The notes: generated from the sequence alone by a model not told the origin. A stretch of 64,000 nt of DNA from Kytococcus sedentarius DSM 20547 (GCF_000023925.1 NC_013169.1:558001-622000); one strand, 5' to 3'; positions 7,913 through 17,299 are shown, counted from the first letter of the stretch. Numbers and translations are program-made.

Positions 7913-8953
7913 ATGCCCATCGCAACGCCCGAGGTCTACCGCGACATGCTCGACCGGGCCAAGGCGGAGAAGTTCGCCTACCCGGCCATCAACGTGAGCT
8001 CGTCGCAGACGCTGAACGCCGCCATCCGCGGCTTCGCCGAGGCCGGTTCCGACGGCATCATCCAGGTGTCCACCGGTGGCTCGGAGTACTTCTCCGGCCC
8101 CACCGTCAAGGACATGGTCACCGGAGCCCGCGCCTTCGCGGCCTTCGCCCGGGAGGTGGCGAAGAACCACGACGTGAACATCGCGCTGCACACCGACCAC
8201 TGCCCCAAGGACAAGCTGGACGGGTTCGTGCGCCCGCTGCTGGACGCCTCCGAGGAGGAGTACAAGGCGCACGGCACCCCGCTCTTCCAGTCGCACATGT
8301 GGGACGGCTCGGCGGTGCCGCTGGAGGAGAACCTGCAGATCGCCTCCGAGCTGCTGGAGCGCTGCAGGGCCCTTGACATCATCCTCGAGGTCGAGATCGG
8401 CGTGGTCGGCGGCGAGGAGGACGGCGTGGCCAACGAGATCAACGAGCAGCTGTACACCACCCCCGAGGACGCCATCGCCACCGTCGAGGCCCTCGGTCTG
8501 GGGGAGAAAGGGCGCTACATGGTTGCCCTGACCTTCGGCAACGTGCACGGCGTCTACAAGCCCGGCAACGTGAAGCTGCGCCCGGAGATCTTGCAGCAGG
8601 CGCAGGCGGCCGTGGTGGAGAAGTTCGGCCCGAGCCAGCACTCGTCGGTGGCCGAGAAGCCCTTCGACCTGGTCTTCCACGGCGGCTCGGGCTCCACCGA
8701 GCAGGAGATCTCCGACGCGGTGGACTACGGCGTGGTGAAGATGAACGTGGACACCGACACCCAGTACGCGTTCACCCGCCCGGTGGCCGGCTACATGCTG
8801 GAGAACTACTCCGGCGTGCTGAAGATCGACGGCGAGGTGGGCAACAAGAAGCAGTACGACCCGCGCTCCTGGGGCAAGGTGGCCGAGGAGGCCATGGCCG
8901 CTCGCGTGGTGACCGCCTGCGAGAACCTCCGCTCGGCCGGGACGCACCGCTGA
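7913..8953 (+). CDS. fba: Class II fructose-bisphosphate aldolase
   Basis: The 346-residue length is typical of the class IIA aldolase. Zinc and substrate motifs are intact: HTDHCPKDKL near residue 103, EVEIGVVGGEEDGV, TFGNVHGVYKPG with a zinc-ligand histidine, FHGGSGS, and MNVDTDTQYA. The enzyme cleaves or forms fructose-1,6-bisphosphate in glycolysis and gluconeogenesis in the cytoplasm. A strong ribosome-binding site (GAGGAGAA) precedes ATG 7913, after a leader of at least tens of nt. The DUF3151 gene starts inside its stop (TGATG), a pairing seen widely in Actinobacteria. Confidence 0.96.
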   Translation: MPIATPEVYRDMLDRAKAEKFAYPAINVSSSQTLNAAIRGFAEAGSDGIIQVSTGGSEYFSGPTVKDMVTGARAFAAFAREVAKNHDVNIALHTDHCPKDKLDGFVRPLLDASEEEYKAHGTPLFQSHMWDGSAVPLEENLQIASELLERCRALDIILEVEIGVVGGEEDGVANEINEQLYTTPEDAIATVEALGLGEKGRYMVALTFGNVHGVYKPGNVKLRPEILQQAQAAVVEKFGPSQHSSVAEKPFDLVFHGGSGSTEQEISDAVDYGVVKMNVDTDTQYAFTRPVAGYMLENYSGVLKIDGEVGNKKQYDPRSWGKVAEEAMAARVVTACENLRSAGTHR

Positions 8954-9402
8954 TGGCCGGCGGGACCGGAGGCTCCCTGAGCAGCAGCGGCAACCTGCTG
9001 GGCATCCCGGAGACGCACCTGCCCGAGGACCCGGCCGTGGCCGCCCTCGAGCAGGGGCAGGACGCGCGGACCGTGGCCGCCGCGAGGCCGACCTCCTCGG
9101 CGGCCTGGGCCGAGCTGGCCGAGGCCGCGCTGGAGGACGGGCTGACCGTGGAGGCCTACGCCTTCGCGCGCACCGGCTACCACCGCGGGCTGGACTCGCT
9201 GCGCCGTGCCGGCTGGAAGGGCCAGGGGCCGGTGCCGTGGGAGCACGCGCCGAACCGTGGCTTCCTGCGGTGCCTGGCCGTGCTCTCGAAGGCCGCGGGC
9301 GTCATCGGGGAGACCGATGAGGAGCAGCGCTGCGCGAGCTTCCTGGCCGACTCCTCGGCCACCGCGGCGGCCGAGCTCGGGATCGAGCGCCCCGCGGTCT
9401 GA
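8953..9402 (+). CDS. DUF3151 family protein
   Basis: This 149-residue soluble protein matches the actinobacterial DUF3151 pattern, including ARPTSSAAWAELAE, EAYAFARTGYHRGLDSLRR and WEHAPNRGFLRCLAVL. The function is unknown. The family is recurrently encoded directly after fba, and here the two overlap by 1 nt (TGATG), which implies co-translation. No signal peptide or membrane segment is visible. A role tied to aldolase or central carbon metabolism is inferred from neighbourhood only. Confidence 0.85.
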   Translation: MAGGTGGSLSSSGNLLGIPETHLPEDPAVAALEQGQDARTVAAARPTSSAAWAELAEAALEDGLTVEAYAFARTGYHRGLDSLRRAGWKGQGPVPWEHAPNRGFLRCLAVLSKAAGVIGETDEEQRCASFLADSSATAAAELGIERPAV

Positions 9403-9416
9403 GGTGCGGCGGGGCG

Positions 9417-10187
9417 TCAGGCGACGAAGAGGTAGGCCGCCGCGGCCACACCGGCCACGATGACGGCGCCCCGCAGCACCGGGTCCGGGAGCAGGCGCGC
9501 CACCCGCGCGCCGGCGTACCCGCCGAAGACCGAGCCCAGCGCCAGCATGCCCGCGGCGAGCCAGTCGATCTCCGCGACCACCACGAAGAGTGAGGCGGCG
9601 GTGAGCTTGGAGGCCAGCATCGACGTGGTGCGCATGGCCGCCAGGAAGCGCAGGTCCAGGTCGAGCGAGAGGGCCAGCAGCGCCAGCATCATCACGCCCG
9701 CGCCCGCGCCGAAGTAACCCCCGTAGGCGCCGATCAGCAGGGTGAACCCGATCGCGATGGGGGAGAGCGTCACCCGGTCGCCACCCTCACCGTGGGACTC
9801 CCGCCGGCGTGCCAGCCACCGGGAGAGGCGTGGCTGCACCGCGACGATGGCGCAGGTGAACAGCAGCAGCCACGGGGCGACCAGCTCGAAGACCCCGGGC
9901 GGCAGCACCAGCAGCAGCGCGGCGCCGGCCAGGCCGGACAGGCCGGTGAGCACGAGCACCAGCAGGTTCAGGCGCGGGTGCTCGCGGACCTCCTCGCGAT
10001 AGCCGAGCCCGCCCCCGACACCCGCAGGCACCAGGCCGACGGCGTTGGTCATGTTGGCCAGCACCGGCGGCAGTCCGAGGGCCACCAGCACCGGGAAGCT
10101 CACGAGGGACGCGACGCCCACGCTGGAGGTGAGGGCGCCGGCGCCGAAACCGGCGACGAGCACGATCAACGCGTCGCCGAGCGTCAT
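9417..10187 (-). CDS. TauE/SafE family membrane transporter (sulfite-exporter type)
   Basis: This 256-residue protein has about eight hydrophobic segments arranged as two similar halves. It begins LIVLVAGFGAGALTSSVGVAS and has the second-half signature GAYGGYFGAGAGVMMLALL, as in TauE/SafE permeases. Members move sulfite, sulfonates or other organic anions, in either direction. ATG 10187 has a good ribosome-binding site, GAGAGGA, 5 nt upstream. The gene is divergent from the carboxyltransferase gene across a 111-bp region containing operator-like TGG...CCA repeats. It is therefore likely co-regulated with the carboxyltransferase, GntR and MatC genes and may carry a related acid. Confidence 0.85.
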   Translation of the reverse strand: MTLGDALIVLVAGFGAGALTSSVGVASLVSFPVLVALGLPPVLANMTNAVGLVPAGVGGGLGYREEVREHPRLNLLVLVLTGLSGLAGAALLLVLPPGVFELVAPWLLLFTCAIVAVQPRLSRWLARRRESHGEGGDRVTLSPIAIGFTLLIGAYGGYFGAGAGVMMLALLALSLDLDLRFLAAMRTTSMLASKLTAASLFVVVAEIDWLAAGMLALGSVFGGYAGARVARLLPDPVLRGAVIVAGVAAAAYLFVA

Positions 10188-10236
10188 GGTCGTCCTCTCG
10201 TGGTCTGGGTCCGGGCGTGCCATAGTGGCACCTGTC

Positions 10237-10259
10237 CCACTGGTCAGGCCACTGGACCA
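10237..10259. promoter_or_regulatory. Operator-like repeats between TauE/SafE and carboxyltransferase genes
   Basis: CCACTGG occurs twice as a 12-bp-spaced direct repeat (10237-10243 and 10249-10255). TGGTC-N9-GACCA (10241-10259) forms an interrupted palindrome. The segment TGGTCAGGCCA (10241-10251) matches TGGACTGGCCA, the reverse complement of 12415-12425 in the GntR/MatC promoter, at 9 of 11 positions. Binding by the nearby GntR protein is inferred. For the minus-strand gene, CTGACC and TATGGC at 17-bp spacing nearby could be its -35 and -10. Confidence 0.55.
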
Positions 10260-10298
10260 CACCGGCCCGGCCGCCTGCCGCGATCCCCCGGAGGAGCC

Positions 10299-11747
10299 AT
10301 GACCGCGACCGCCCACGATGCCAGTGGCCAGACGCCGCGCCGCTACGGGGCCCGGGAGCTGGTGGACCTCGTCCTGGACGCCGGGTCCTTCACCAGCTGG
10401 GACGAGCCGGTGGACCACGGCGAGGTGGGCGACTCCTACCGCGACGCGCTGCGGCGTGCCGCGGAGAAGTCCGGCGAGGACGAGTCGGTGCTCACCGGGC
10501 GTGGCGCCGTGCAGGGACGCCCGGTGGCCGTCCTGGTGGGGGAGTTCCGGTTCCTGGGCGGCTCCATCGGCCGGGCGGCGGCGCACCGCATCGTGACCGC
10601 GGTGCGGCGGGCGACGGCCGAGGGCCTGCCCCTGTTGGCCAGCACCGCATCGGGCGGCACCCGTATGCAGGAGGGGACGCCGGCGTTCGTCACGATGATC
10701 GAGATCTCGCGGGCGATCATGGAGCACCGCCGGGCCGGTCTGCCCTACCTGGTGCACCTGCGGCACCCCACCACCGGGGGCGTCTTCGCGTCCTGGGGAT
10801 CCCTCGGGCACGTCACCGTCGCCGAGCCGGGCGCCCTCATCGGCTTCCTCGGCCCGTCGGTCTACGAGGGCCTGCACGGCGAGCCCTTCCCCGAGGGCGT
10901 CCAGCGCGCCGAGCACCTCGCGCAGCTGGGCGTGATCGACCGGGTGGTGGCCACCGAGGACCTGCCGCAGCTGGTCGCGACCTCGCTGGCGGTGCTGGCG
11001 GACCCGGCCACCGAGCCGCGCTTCGAGCGGGCCCCGCTCACCGCATCGCCGCCCGAGGACGACTGGGAGGCCGTCGTCACCACCCGCCGCGGCGACCGCC
11101 TGGGCGTGCGCGACCTGCTGGCGCACGCCGCGGCCGAGACCATCACCATCCGCGGCACCGAGAAGGGGGAGATCGACGACTCGGTGCTGGTCGCGCTCAC
11201 CCGGCTGGACGGGCTGCCCTGCGTCGTCATCGGCCAGGACCGCGCGCGGCAGAGCCGTACCTCTCCGATGGGACCGGCCGCCCTGCGTCAGGCGCACCGG
11301 GCCATGCAACTGGCCGAGGAGCTGGGCCTGCCCGTCGTGACCGTCATCGACACCCCGGGCGCCGAGCTCTCGGTCGATGCGGAGGAGCGCGCCATGGCCG
11401 GGGAGATCGCCCGCTGCATCGGCCGGCTGGCGACCCTGGAGGTGCCCACCCTGGCGGTGATCCTGGGGCAGGGGTGCGGGGGCGGTGCGCTGGCCCTGCT
11501 CGCCGCCGACGAGGTGCTCGCCCTCGAGAACGCGTGGTTGGCACCCCTGCCGCCCGAGGGGGCCAGCCTCATCGTGCACGGCGACGTAGAGCACGCCGCG
11601 GACCTTGCGCGCTCGCAGCAGGTGGGGGCCGGCGCGATGGCGCGGGCCGGCATCGTGCAGGGAGTGGTCCCCGAGGCCGGGCGGTCCACCGAGGAGCTGG
11701 CCCGCGCCGTCGCGGCAGAGGTGGTGGGGCGGCTCAGGAGTCGCTGA
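10299..11747 (+). CDS. Fused acyl-CoA carboxylase carboxyltransferase (beta plus alpha domains)
   Basis: This 482-residue protein joins an AccD-like half and an AccA-like half. The first half holds GGTRMQEGTPAF, HPTTGGVFASWGSLG and AEPGALIGFLGP. The second half holds TVIDTPGAELSVDAEE, GQGCGGGALALLAADEVLALENAW. The zinc-finger CxxC pairs of bacterial AccD are absent. Such enzymes move CO2 between biotin and an acyl-CoA, or catalyse the reverse. No biotin carboxylase or carrier gene is adjacent, so partners must lie elsewhere, or the protein acts in acid breakdown such as malonate. ATG 10299 follows GGAGG by 4 nt. The gene is convergent with, and overlaps by 14 nt, the GntR gene, and shares operator-like sites with the MatC promoter. 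Confidence 0.85.
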   Translation: MTATAHDASGQTPRRYGARELVDLVLDAGSFTSWDEPVDHGEVGDSYRDALRRAAEKSGEDESVLTGRGAVQGRPVAVLVGEFRFLGGSIGRAAAHRIVTAVRRATAEGLPLLASTASGGTRMQEGTPAFVTMIEISRAIMEHRRAGLPYLVHLRHPTTGGVFASWGSLGHVTVAEPGALIGFLGPSVYEGLHGEPFPEGVQRAEHLAQLGVIDRVVATEDLPQLVATSLAVLADPATEPRFERAPLTASPPEDDWEAVVTTRRGDRLGVRDLLAHAAAETITIRGTEKGEIDDSVLVALTRLDGLPCVVIGQDRARQSRTSPMGPAALRQAHRAMQLAEELGLPVVTVIDTPGAELSVDAEERAMAGEIARCIGRLATLEVPTLAVILGQGCGGGALALLAADEVLALENAWLAPLPPEGASLIVHGDVEHAADLARSQQVGAGAMARAGIVQGVVPEAGRSTEELARAVAAEVVGRLRSR

Positions 11748-12366
11748 GGCGCAGCAGCCCGTCGCAGCGCGTGGCCGCGGTCGCGGCGTCCCCCCGGACG
11801 ATGGCGCGCGCCAGCCGGGCCAGGGCGTCCTCCAGGGCCGGGGAGTCGGCCGGGTCCGGGGCACTGGCGCCGAGCATGGCGTCGAGGTCGGTCAGCAGCT
11901 CGGAGTGCGCCAGGTGACGGATGCAGCGCCAGGTGTCCCTGAAGGTGCGGGTCGTGCCGTCGCCCGCCAGCATCGCGGCGCGCAGTGCGTCGTTCGGGTT
12001 GGCCGCCGCGGCCCGGGCGATCCCGGCGAGCACGGCCTCCCGGGCGACGGCCACCTCATCGCGCGGGGTGGCGGTGAGGGTGGAGGCGAGCGCGTCGAGT
12101 TCACCGGCCCCGCCGGGGGAGCGCACCAGGGCGCCGACCCCGTGGCGCACCTCGATGCGGCCCTTGCTCTCCAGGGAGGCCAGGGCGCGGGACAGGGTGG
12201 CCCGGCTGACGCCCAGCTCCGCGGCCAGCTGGCGCTCGCTCGGGAGGCGGTCGCCGGCGGACAGGCCCTGTGCGTCGATGAAGTTCGAGATGTGGGTGGC
12301 CAGGCGGTCGTGCAGGCGTTCGCGCCGCAGGGGGGCGAACGTCGGGCGATCGGGTGAGCCGGCCAT
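11734..12366 (-). CDS. GntR/FadR-type transcriptional regulator
   Basis: This 210-residue protein has an N-terminal GntR winged helix: IDAQGLSAGDRLPSERQLAAELGVSRATLSRALASLESKGRIEVRHG. An all-helical C-terminal domain of about 130 residues resembles the FCD ligand-binding type (RDTWRCIRHLAHSELLTDLDAML). FCD regulators commonly bind carboxylic acids. ATG 12366 is 7 nt after a -10 TACACT (minus, 12374-12379) with no ribosome-binding site, so it is probably leaderless. The gene is divergent from the MatC-like carrier and convergent with the carboxyltransferase. It is inferred to control both promoters in response to the transported acid. Confidence 0.88.
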   Translation of the reverse strand: MAGSPDRPTFAPLRRERLHDRLATHISNFIDAQGLSAGDRLPSERQLAAELGVSRATLSRALASLESKGRIEVRHGVGALVRSPGGAGELDALASTLTATPRDEVAVAREAVLAGIARAAAANPNDALRAAMLAGDGTTRTFRDTWRCIRHLAHSELLTDLDAMLGASAPDPADSPALEDALARLARAIVRGDAATAATRCDGLLRLSDS

Positions 12367-12373
12367 GCGCCGG

Positions 12374-12435
12374 AGTGTAGCCACAAGACGGACTTTGCTG
12401 GACTGGTTGTCAGGTGGCCAGTCCACTGACACAAT
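12374..12435. promoter_or_regulatory. Divergent GntR/MatC promoter with operator
   Basis: On the plus strand, TTGTCA (12407-12412) and CACAAT (12430-12435) with a 17-bp spacer form the carrier promoter. On the minus strand, TACACT (12374-12379) is the regulator -10. A perfect inverted repeat TGGACTGG-N11-CCAGTCCA (12399-12406 and 12418-12425) overlaps the carrier -35 and spacer. A GntR dimer bound there would repress the carrier and could affect its own gene. The inner TGG-N5-CCA unit recurs before the carboxyltransferase gene. Confidence 0.7.
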
Positions 12436-12488
12436 CGGCCGGATCATGGCGTGGGTCACATCGGCCCGCGCGCTCATCAGGAGGCTGC

Positions 12489-13832
12489 ATGTCGCACGAA
12501 ATCATCGCGTTGGCGGTCTTGGCCATCGTGTTCCTCATCGCCACCCTGCGGGGGGTCAACATGGGTGCGCTGGCCCTGGTGGCCAGCTTCATCGTGGGCC
12601 TCAGCGTCTACGGGGTCTCGGTCGACGACGTGCTCAGTGGGTTCCCGGCCGACCTGTTCGTGATCCTGGTGGGTGTCACCTACCTGTTCGCCCTGGCGAA
12701 GAACAACGGGACGGTGGACTGGATCGTCCACTCGGCCGTCCGCGCCGTCGGAGGGCGCGTGGCGCTCGTTCCGTGGGCGATGTTCCTCGTCTGCGCCGCG
12801 GTCACGGCCATGGGTGCGGTGAGCCCGGCCGCGGTCGCCATCGTGGCGCCGGTGGCCATGGGCTTCGCGCTGCGCTACCAGATCCACCCGCTGATGATGG
12901 GGATGATGGTGGTGCAGGGCGCCACGGCCGGCAGCTTCTCGCCCATCGGCATCTTCGGCTCCATCACCAACGGCGTGGTCGAGGGCAACGGCATCCCCGG
13001 CAACCAGTTGGTGCTGTTCCTCACGACCTTCTTCGCCAGCGCCGCCATCGCGGCCCTGGCCTACGTGGCCTTCGGTGGGCGGCAGCTCGTCGCCCGCGGA
13101 CGCGAGCCCATCGCGGTGGGTGGTTTCGTGGACGAGGGGCCGACCCCGTGGAGCGAGAAGCGCTCGGGTGAGCCGCACTCCGCGGTGGAGGCCCGCCGCT
13201 CGACCGAGCAGGAGCAGGAGGCCGCCCAGGCCACCCGCCTGGACGCCCAGCGTTCGCTGACCCTGGTGGGCATGCTCGCGCTCTTGGTGGGCGCCCTTGG
13301 GTTCGACCTCGACGTGGGCTTCACCGCGCTGACGATCGCCGTCGCGCTGACGCTGGTGTTCCCCGCATCGGCCAAGGGTGCGGTGGAGAAGATCAGCTGG
13401 GGAACGGTCCTGCTGATCGGCGGAATCGTCACCTACGTGACGCTGCTGCAGAACCAGGGCGTCGTGGACTGGCTCGGCGACGGCGTCGCGAACGTCGGTG
13501 CCCCGCTCGTGGCCGCGCTGCTCATCTGCTTCATCGGCGCCGTGGTCTCGGCCTTCGCCTCGACCACCGGCATCATCGGTGCGCTCATCCCGCTGGCCGT
13601 GCCCTTCCTGCTGACCGACCAGGTGTCCGCCATCGGCCTCATCGCGGCGCTGGCCATCTCGAGCTCGGTGGTGGACTGCAGCCCGTTCTCCACCAACGGC
13701 GCCCTGGTGGTGGCGAACGCGGAGCCCGAGCAGCGCGAGATGGTGTTCAAGCGCCTGATGCAGTGGGGCATGTCGATCGTCGTGGTCGCCCCGCTGGTGG
13801 CTTGGGCGGTGCTGGTGGTGCCGACCGTCTGA
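12489..13832 (+). CDS. MatC-like dicarboxylate carrier (SLC13/ion transporter superfamily)
   Basis: This 447-residue protein has about eleven to twelve membrane segments. It begins EIIALAVLAIVFLIATLRGVNMGALALVA and contains GAVSPAAVAIVAPVAMGFA and STTGIIGALIPLAVPFLL, the paired signature regions of dicarboxylate carriers with the MatC N-terminal domain. A hydrophilic loop of about 60 residues (EARRSTEQEQEAAQATRLDAQRS) lies mid-protein. MatC of rhizobia imports malonate. Malonate or a similar dicarboxylate is a reasonable but untested substrate here. ATG 12489 has GGAGG 4 nt upstream. The promoter contains the GntR-type operator. Confidence 0.85.
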   Translation: MSHEIIALAVLAIVFLIATLRGVNMGALALVASFIVGLSVYGVSVDDVLSGFPADLFVILVGVTYLFALAKNNGTVDWIVHSAVRAVGGRVALVPWAMFLVCAAVTAMGAVSPAAVAIVAPVAMGFALRYQIHPLMMGMMVVQGATAGSFSPIGIFGSITNGVVEGNGIPGNQLVLFLTTFFASAAIAALAYVAFGGRQLVARGREPIAVGGFVDEGPTPWSEKRSGEPHSAVEARRSTEQEQEAAQATRLDAQRSLTLVGMLALLVGALGFDLDVGFTALTIAVALTLVFPASAKGAVEKISWGTVLLIGGIVTYVTLLQNQGVVDWLGDGVANVGAPLVAALLICFIGAVVSAFASTTGIIGALIPLAVPFLLTDQVSAIGLIAALAISSSVVDCSPFSTNGALVVANAEPEQREMVFKRLMQWGMSIVVVAPLVAWAVLVVPTV

Positions 13833-13851
13833 CGCCGGGCCCGTCCGGACG

Positions 13852-14484
13852 TCAACCGGCCCCGGGCTGGAGGGCCGCGGAGACGCGGCCCTCCAGCCGT
13901 TCTCGGGCCGCGGGCCACTCGTCGGCCAGCAGCGAGAAGCAGGCGGTGTCCCGGACGGTCCCGTCCGGGCGCCGCTTGTGGTGGCGCAGCACCCCGTCGT
14001 GGTGGGCGCCGAGCTTCTCGATCGCCGCCCGGCTGTGGGCGTTGAGGGCGTCGGTGTGCCAGACCACCACCTCGGCGCCCAGCCCCTCGAAGGCGTGGTG
14101 CAGCAGCTGCAGCTTGCTCTCGGCGTTGTGGCCACGGCCCTGGAACCACCCGGCCAGCCACGTGTAGCCGATGGCCACCGAGCGCACGTCCGCGTCCGGC
14201 GCGTAGTACGAGGTGGTGCCCACGAAGGTGCCGTCCACCGCATCGAGCTGGGCCAGGGGGAGGCGCGTGCCCCGCTCCTGCTCCGACAGGGCGGCCTCGA
14301 TGTCGGCGCGGGCGTCGGTGAGCGTGCGGGGGAAGGGTCGGGACAGCCACCGCCACGCCTCCGGGCCGGTGGCCTGGGCGGCGGAGAACCATCCCTCGGC
14401 GTGGTCGGGGGCGAGGGGCACGAGGCGGACCATCCGGCCCACATCGGCCGGGGGTGGGGTGAGCCAGGGGGCGTCGGTGGTCAT
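13852..14484 (-). CDS. GNAT-family N-acetyltransferase (RimJ/RimL type)
   Basis: This 210-residue protein has the RimJ/RimL organisation. VRLVPLAPDHAEGWF is the first strand-helix. IGYTWLAGWFQGRGHNAESKLQLLHHAFE is the acetyl-CoA pyrophosphate loop region, with RGHNAESK in place of the usual RGxG/AT core. NAHSRAAIEKLGAHHDGVLRHH is the C-terminal part. It would transfer an acetyl group from acetyl-CoA to a protein N-terminus or small amine. The substrate is unknown. The gene is convergent with the carrier, and its last 45 bases contain a perfect 14-bp hairpin usable as a terminator for that gene. Confidence 0.85.
   Translation of the reverse strand: MTTDAPWLTPPPADVGRMVRLVPLAPDHAEGWFSAAQATGPEAWRWLSRPFPRTLTDARADIEAALSEQERGTRLPLAQLDAVDGTFVGTTSYYAPDADVRSVAIGYTWLAGWFQGRGHNAESKLQLLHHAFEGLGAEVVVWHTDALNAHSRAAIEKLGAHHDGVLRHHKRRPDGTVRDTACFSLLADEWPAARERLEGRVSAALQPGAG
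13865..13898 (+). terminator. Terminator hairpin for the MatC-like gene, inside the GNAT 3' end
   Basis: A perfect 14-bp stem starting GGCTGGAGGG (13865-13878) pairs with 13885-13898 around a 6-nt loop, 32 nt after the carrier stop. No T-tract follows. The hairpin lies within codons of the convergent GNAT gene, so the coding sequence doubles as a termination signal. Confidence 0.6.
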
Positions 14485-14530
14485 GCGGCCATGCTCCACC
14501 GTGCGAGCGCTTCCCGCATCGGCCCCCACC

Positions 14531-14589
14531 CCGAGGTGGCCACTCGTGGTCACCTCGACAGTCCAGGTGACCACGAGTGGCCACCTCGG
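14531..14589. repeat. 25-bp perfect hairpin built from four GAGGTGRCCAC units, upstream of purA
   Basis: The arms 14531-14555 and 14565-14589 are perfect reverse complements with a 9-nt loop. Each arm is itself a near-palindrome: GAGGTGGCCAC, two bases, then GTGGTCACCTC. The element therefore contains four copies of GAGGTGRCCAC in alternating orientation. It lies in the 318-bp gap (14485-14802) between divergent GNAT and purA genes, 214 nt before the purA start. It is too far upstream of the apparent purA -10 to be a leader structure. The rest of the gap holds GC-rich sequence with repeated GGCAGCCTGA and the purA promoter. Confidence 0.85.
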
Positions 14590-14664
14590 TGGGGCGGGCA
14601 GCCTGATGGGGTGGCCCCCCTGGCGGGGCAGGCAGCCTGACGCAGGCGGGCACGCCCGCATCGG

Positions 14665-16140
<1,476 letters not shown>

Positions 16141-16151
16141 GTCGAAAACAC

Positions 16152-16187
16152 AGTGGGCCCCGCCGGGACGTCCCGGCGGAGCCCACT
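16152..16187. terminator. Bidirectional terminator between purA and the convergent lipoprotein gene
   Basis: An 18-bp stem with one mismatch (left arm AGTGGGCCCCGCCGGGAC) and virtually no loop lies 11 nt past the purA stop and 14 nt past the convergent gene. There is no T-tract, as is usual in very high-GC genomes. Confidence 0.8.
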
Positions 16188-16200
16188 CGTGTCGTTGGCC

Positions 16201-16599
16201 TCAGGTGAGAAGCCAGACGCGGTCGGTCTGGTCGGTGCAGACTTCCGGGATCGTCACAGAGACGGTGTCCTCGGCCTCCTGCCGGCTGGCCCCCCATCCG
16301 CCGATCGTGACCTCGGAGGCCAGGTCGTACTCCTTGTCCGGCGTCTTCACCGTGTCGCCCTGCACGGACGAACCGGAAGGCAGTACCGCCAGATACTCCG
16401 TGCCGTCGACCGTGGCCTTCAGGCACCCGTCCGACTCGGAGAGGGTCGCGGTGTAGCCCTTGTCGGTGTGGCCCCACTCACCCTGCCATGTGGCGGCCTG
16501 AGTGCCGTCCTGGCCGCAGCCGCTGGTCACGCAGAGGGTCAGAGCGCAGCCCAGGAGTGCACCGGCGCGACGCGGATTGAAGAAGCGGTCCATGGACAT
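16201..16599 (-). CDS. Small secreted lipoprotein, unknown function
   Basis: This 132-residue product begins with a basic n-region (MDRFFNPRRAG), a hydrophobic stretch ALLGCALTLCV and TSGCGQD, a plausible lipobox with Cys28 as lipidation site. The mature part is acidic and contains two further Cys residues (GCLKATV, EVCTDQ) that could form a disulfide. No known domain is recognised. It starts inside the stop of the upstream gene (TGATG), so the two secreted proteins are co-expressed. Base composition is lower in GC than in the purA gene next door, in keeping with accessory DNA. Confidence 0.65.
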   Translation of the reverse strand: MSMDRFFNPRRAGALLGCALTLCVTSGCGQDGTQAATWQGEWGHTDKGYTATLSESDGCLKATVDGTEYLAVLPSGSSVQGDTVKTPDKEYDLASEVTIGGWGASRQEAEDTVSVTIPEVCTDQTDRVWLLT

Positions 16600-17255
16600 C
16601 ACCAGTTCCCGCCGGAAGCGAACTCCGGCCCCGATTCCTTCGCCGCGAACTCGACCGAGGCGGACTTCACGAAATCGGGCAGTTCGAGTTGCTGTTCCAC
16701 ATGCACCGGTGACATGCCGCCGACTCGCGCCAGCCGAGTGTTTGCGGAAGGTCGCGTCATGACGGTGATGTTTGCTTCGTTGGTCTTCGGGTCGATGGTC
16801 GCCGAAATGTCCTGGGCGCCGTCGGTCAGCCTTGCGGTTTGGTCCACCAAGTCGTACTCCGCTTCGGAACGGGTGGTGGCCGGGACCGCGTAGGACACCA
16901 GCAATCTCTCGACGAGGGAGGGGTCCGATGCCGTCACCGCGGTCACAGCAGCCTCGTAATGGTCCGGGCGCATCGCGATGTAGGTGCCCCGTGAGCCGGG
17001 GCCATCCCATTCGGCGTCGACATACCCCTCGGGCATGTCGCGCTGCAGTTCGTCCACGAGGACGGCGAACTCGTCCTGTCCCGAAACGTACCTGGACACG
17101 TCATCGGTGGGCATGCCAAGGTCCTGGGAACTGGTGAATTCGTCGACCTGCTGGGACTGCGCTGGCGAGATGGCCGCCTCGTCCTCGCCGTGTGCCGCAG
17201 ACCAGAGGAGGGTCAGGGCGCCTGCCAGCGCCACGGTAACGCGATGGGATGTCAT
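16599..17255 (-). CDS. Secreted protein, unknown function
   Basis: This 218-residue protein has an N-terminal signal peptide (MTSHRVTVALAGALTLLWSAAHG, with cleavage likely near residue 23), then an acidic hydrophilic body without cysteines. Segments such as RYVSGQDEFAVLVDELQRDMP and SYAVPATTRSEAEYDLVDQ give no family match that I can name. It is upstream of and overlaps a small lipoprotein gene by 1 nt, so both probably act outside the membrane together. A promoter with TAGACT lies 45 nt upstream. GC content is visibly lower than in flanking housekeeping genes, suggesting acquisition. Confidence 0.65.
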   Translation of the reverse strand: MTSHRVTVALAGALTLLWSAAHGEDEAAISPAQSQQVDEFTSSQDLGMPTDDVSRYVSGQDEFAVLVDELQRDMPEGYVDAEWDGPGSRGTYIAMRPDHYEAAVTAVTASDPSLVERLLVSYAVPATTRSEAEYDLVDQTARLTDGAQDISATIDPKTNEANITVMTRPSANTRLARVGGMSPVHVEQQLELPDFVKSASVEFAAKESGPEFASGGNW

Positions 17256-17299
17256 GGTGTTGTCCGTCAGTCGTGCCCCCCCTGTGAAGGGCTGATGGC

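Noticed and set aside
6626-8947. 773-codon minus-strand frame opposite the MFS tail, RNA methylase and fba genes
   Set aside because: Spans three convincingly annotated genes and reads as repetitive His/Val/Gly/Arg sequence without domains.
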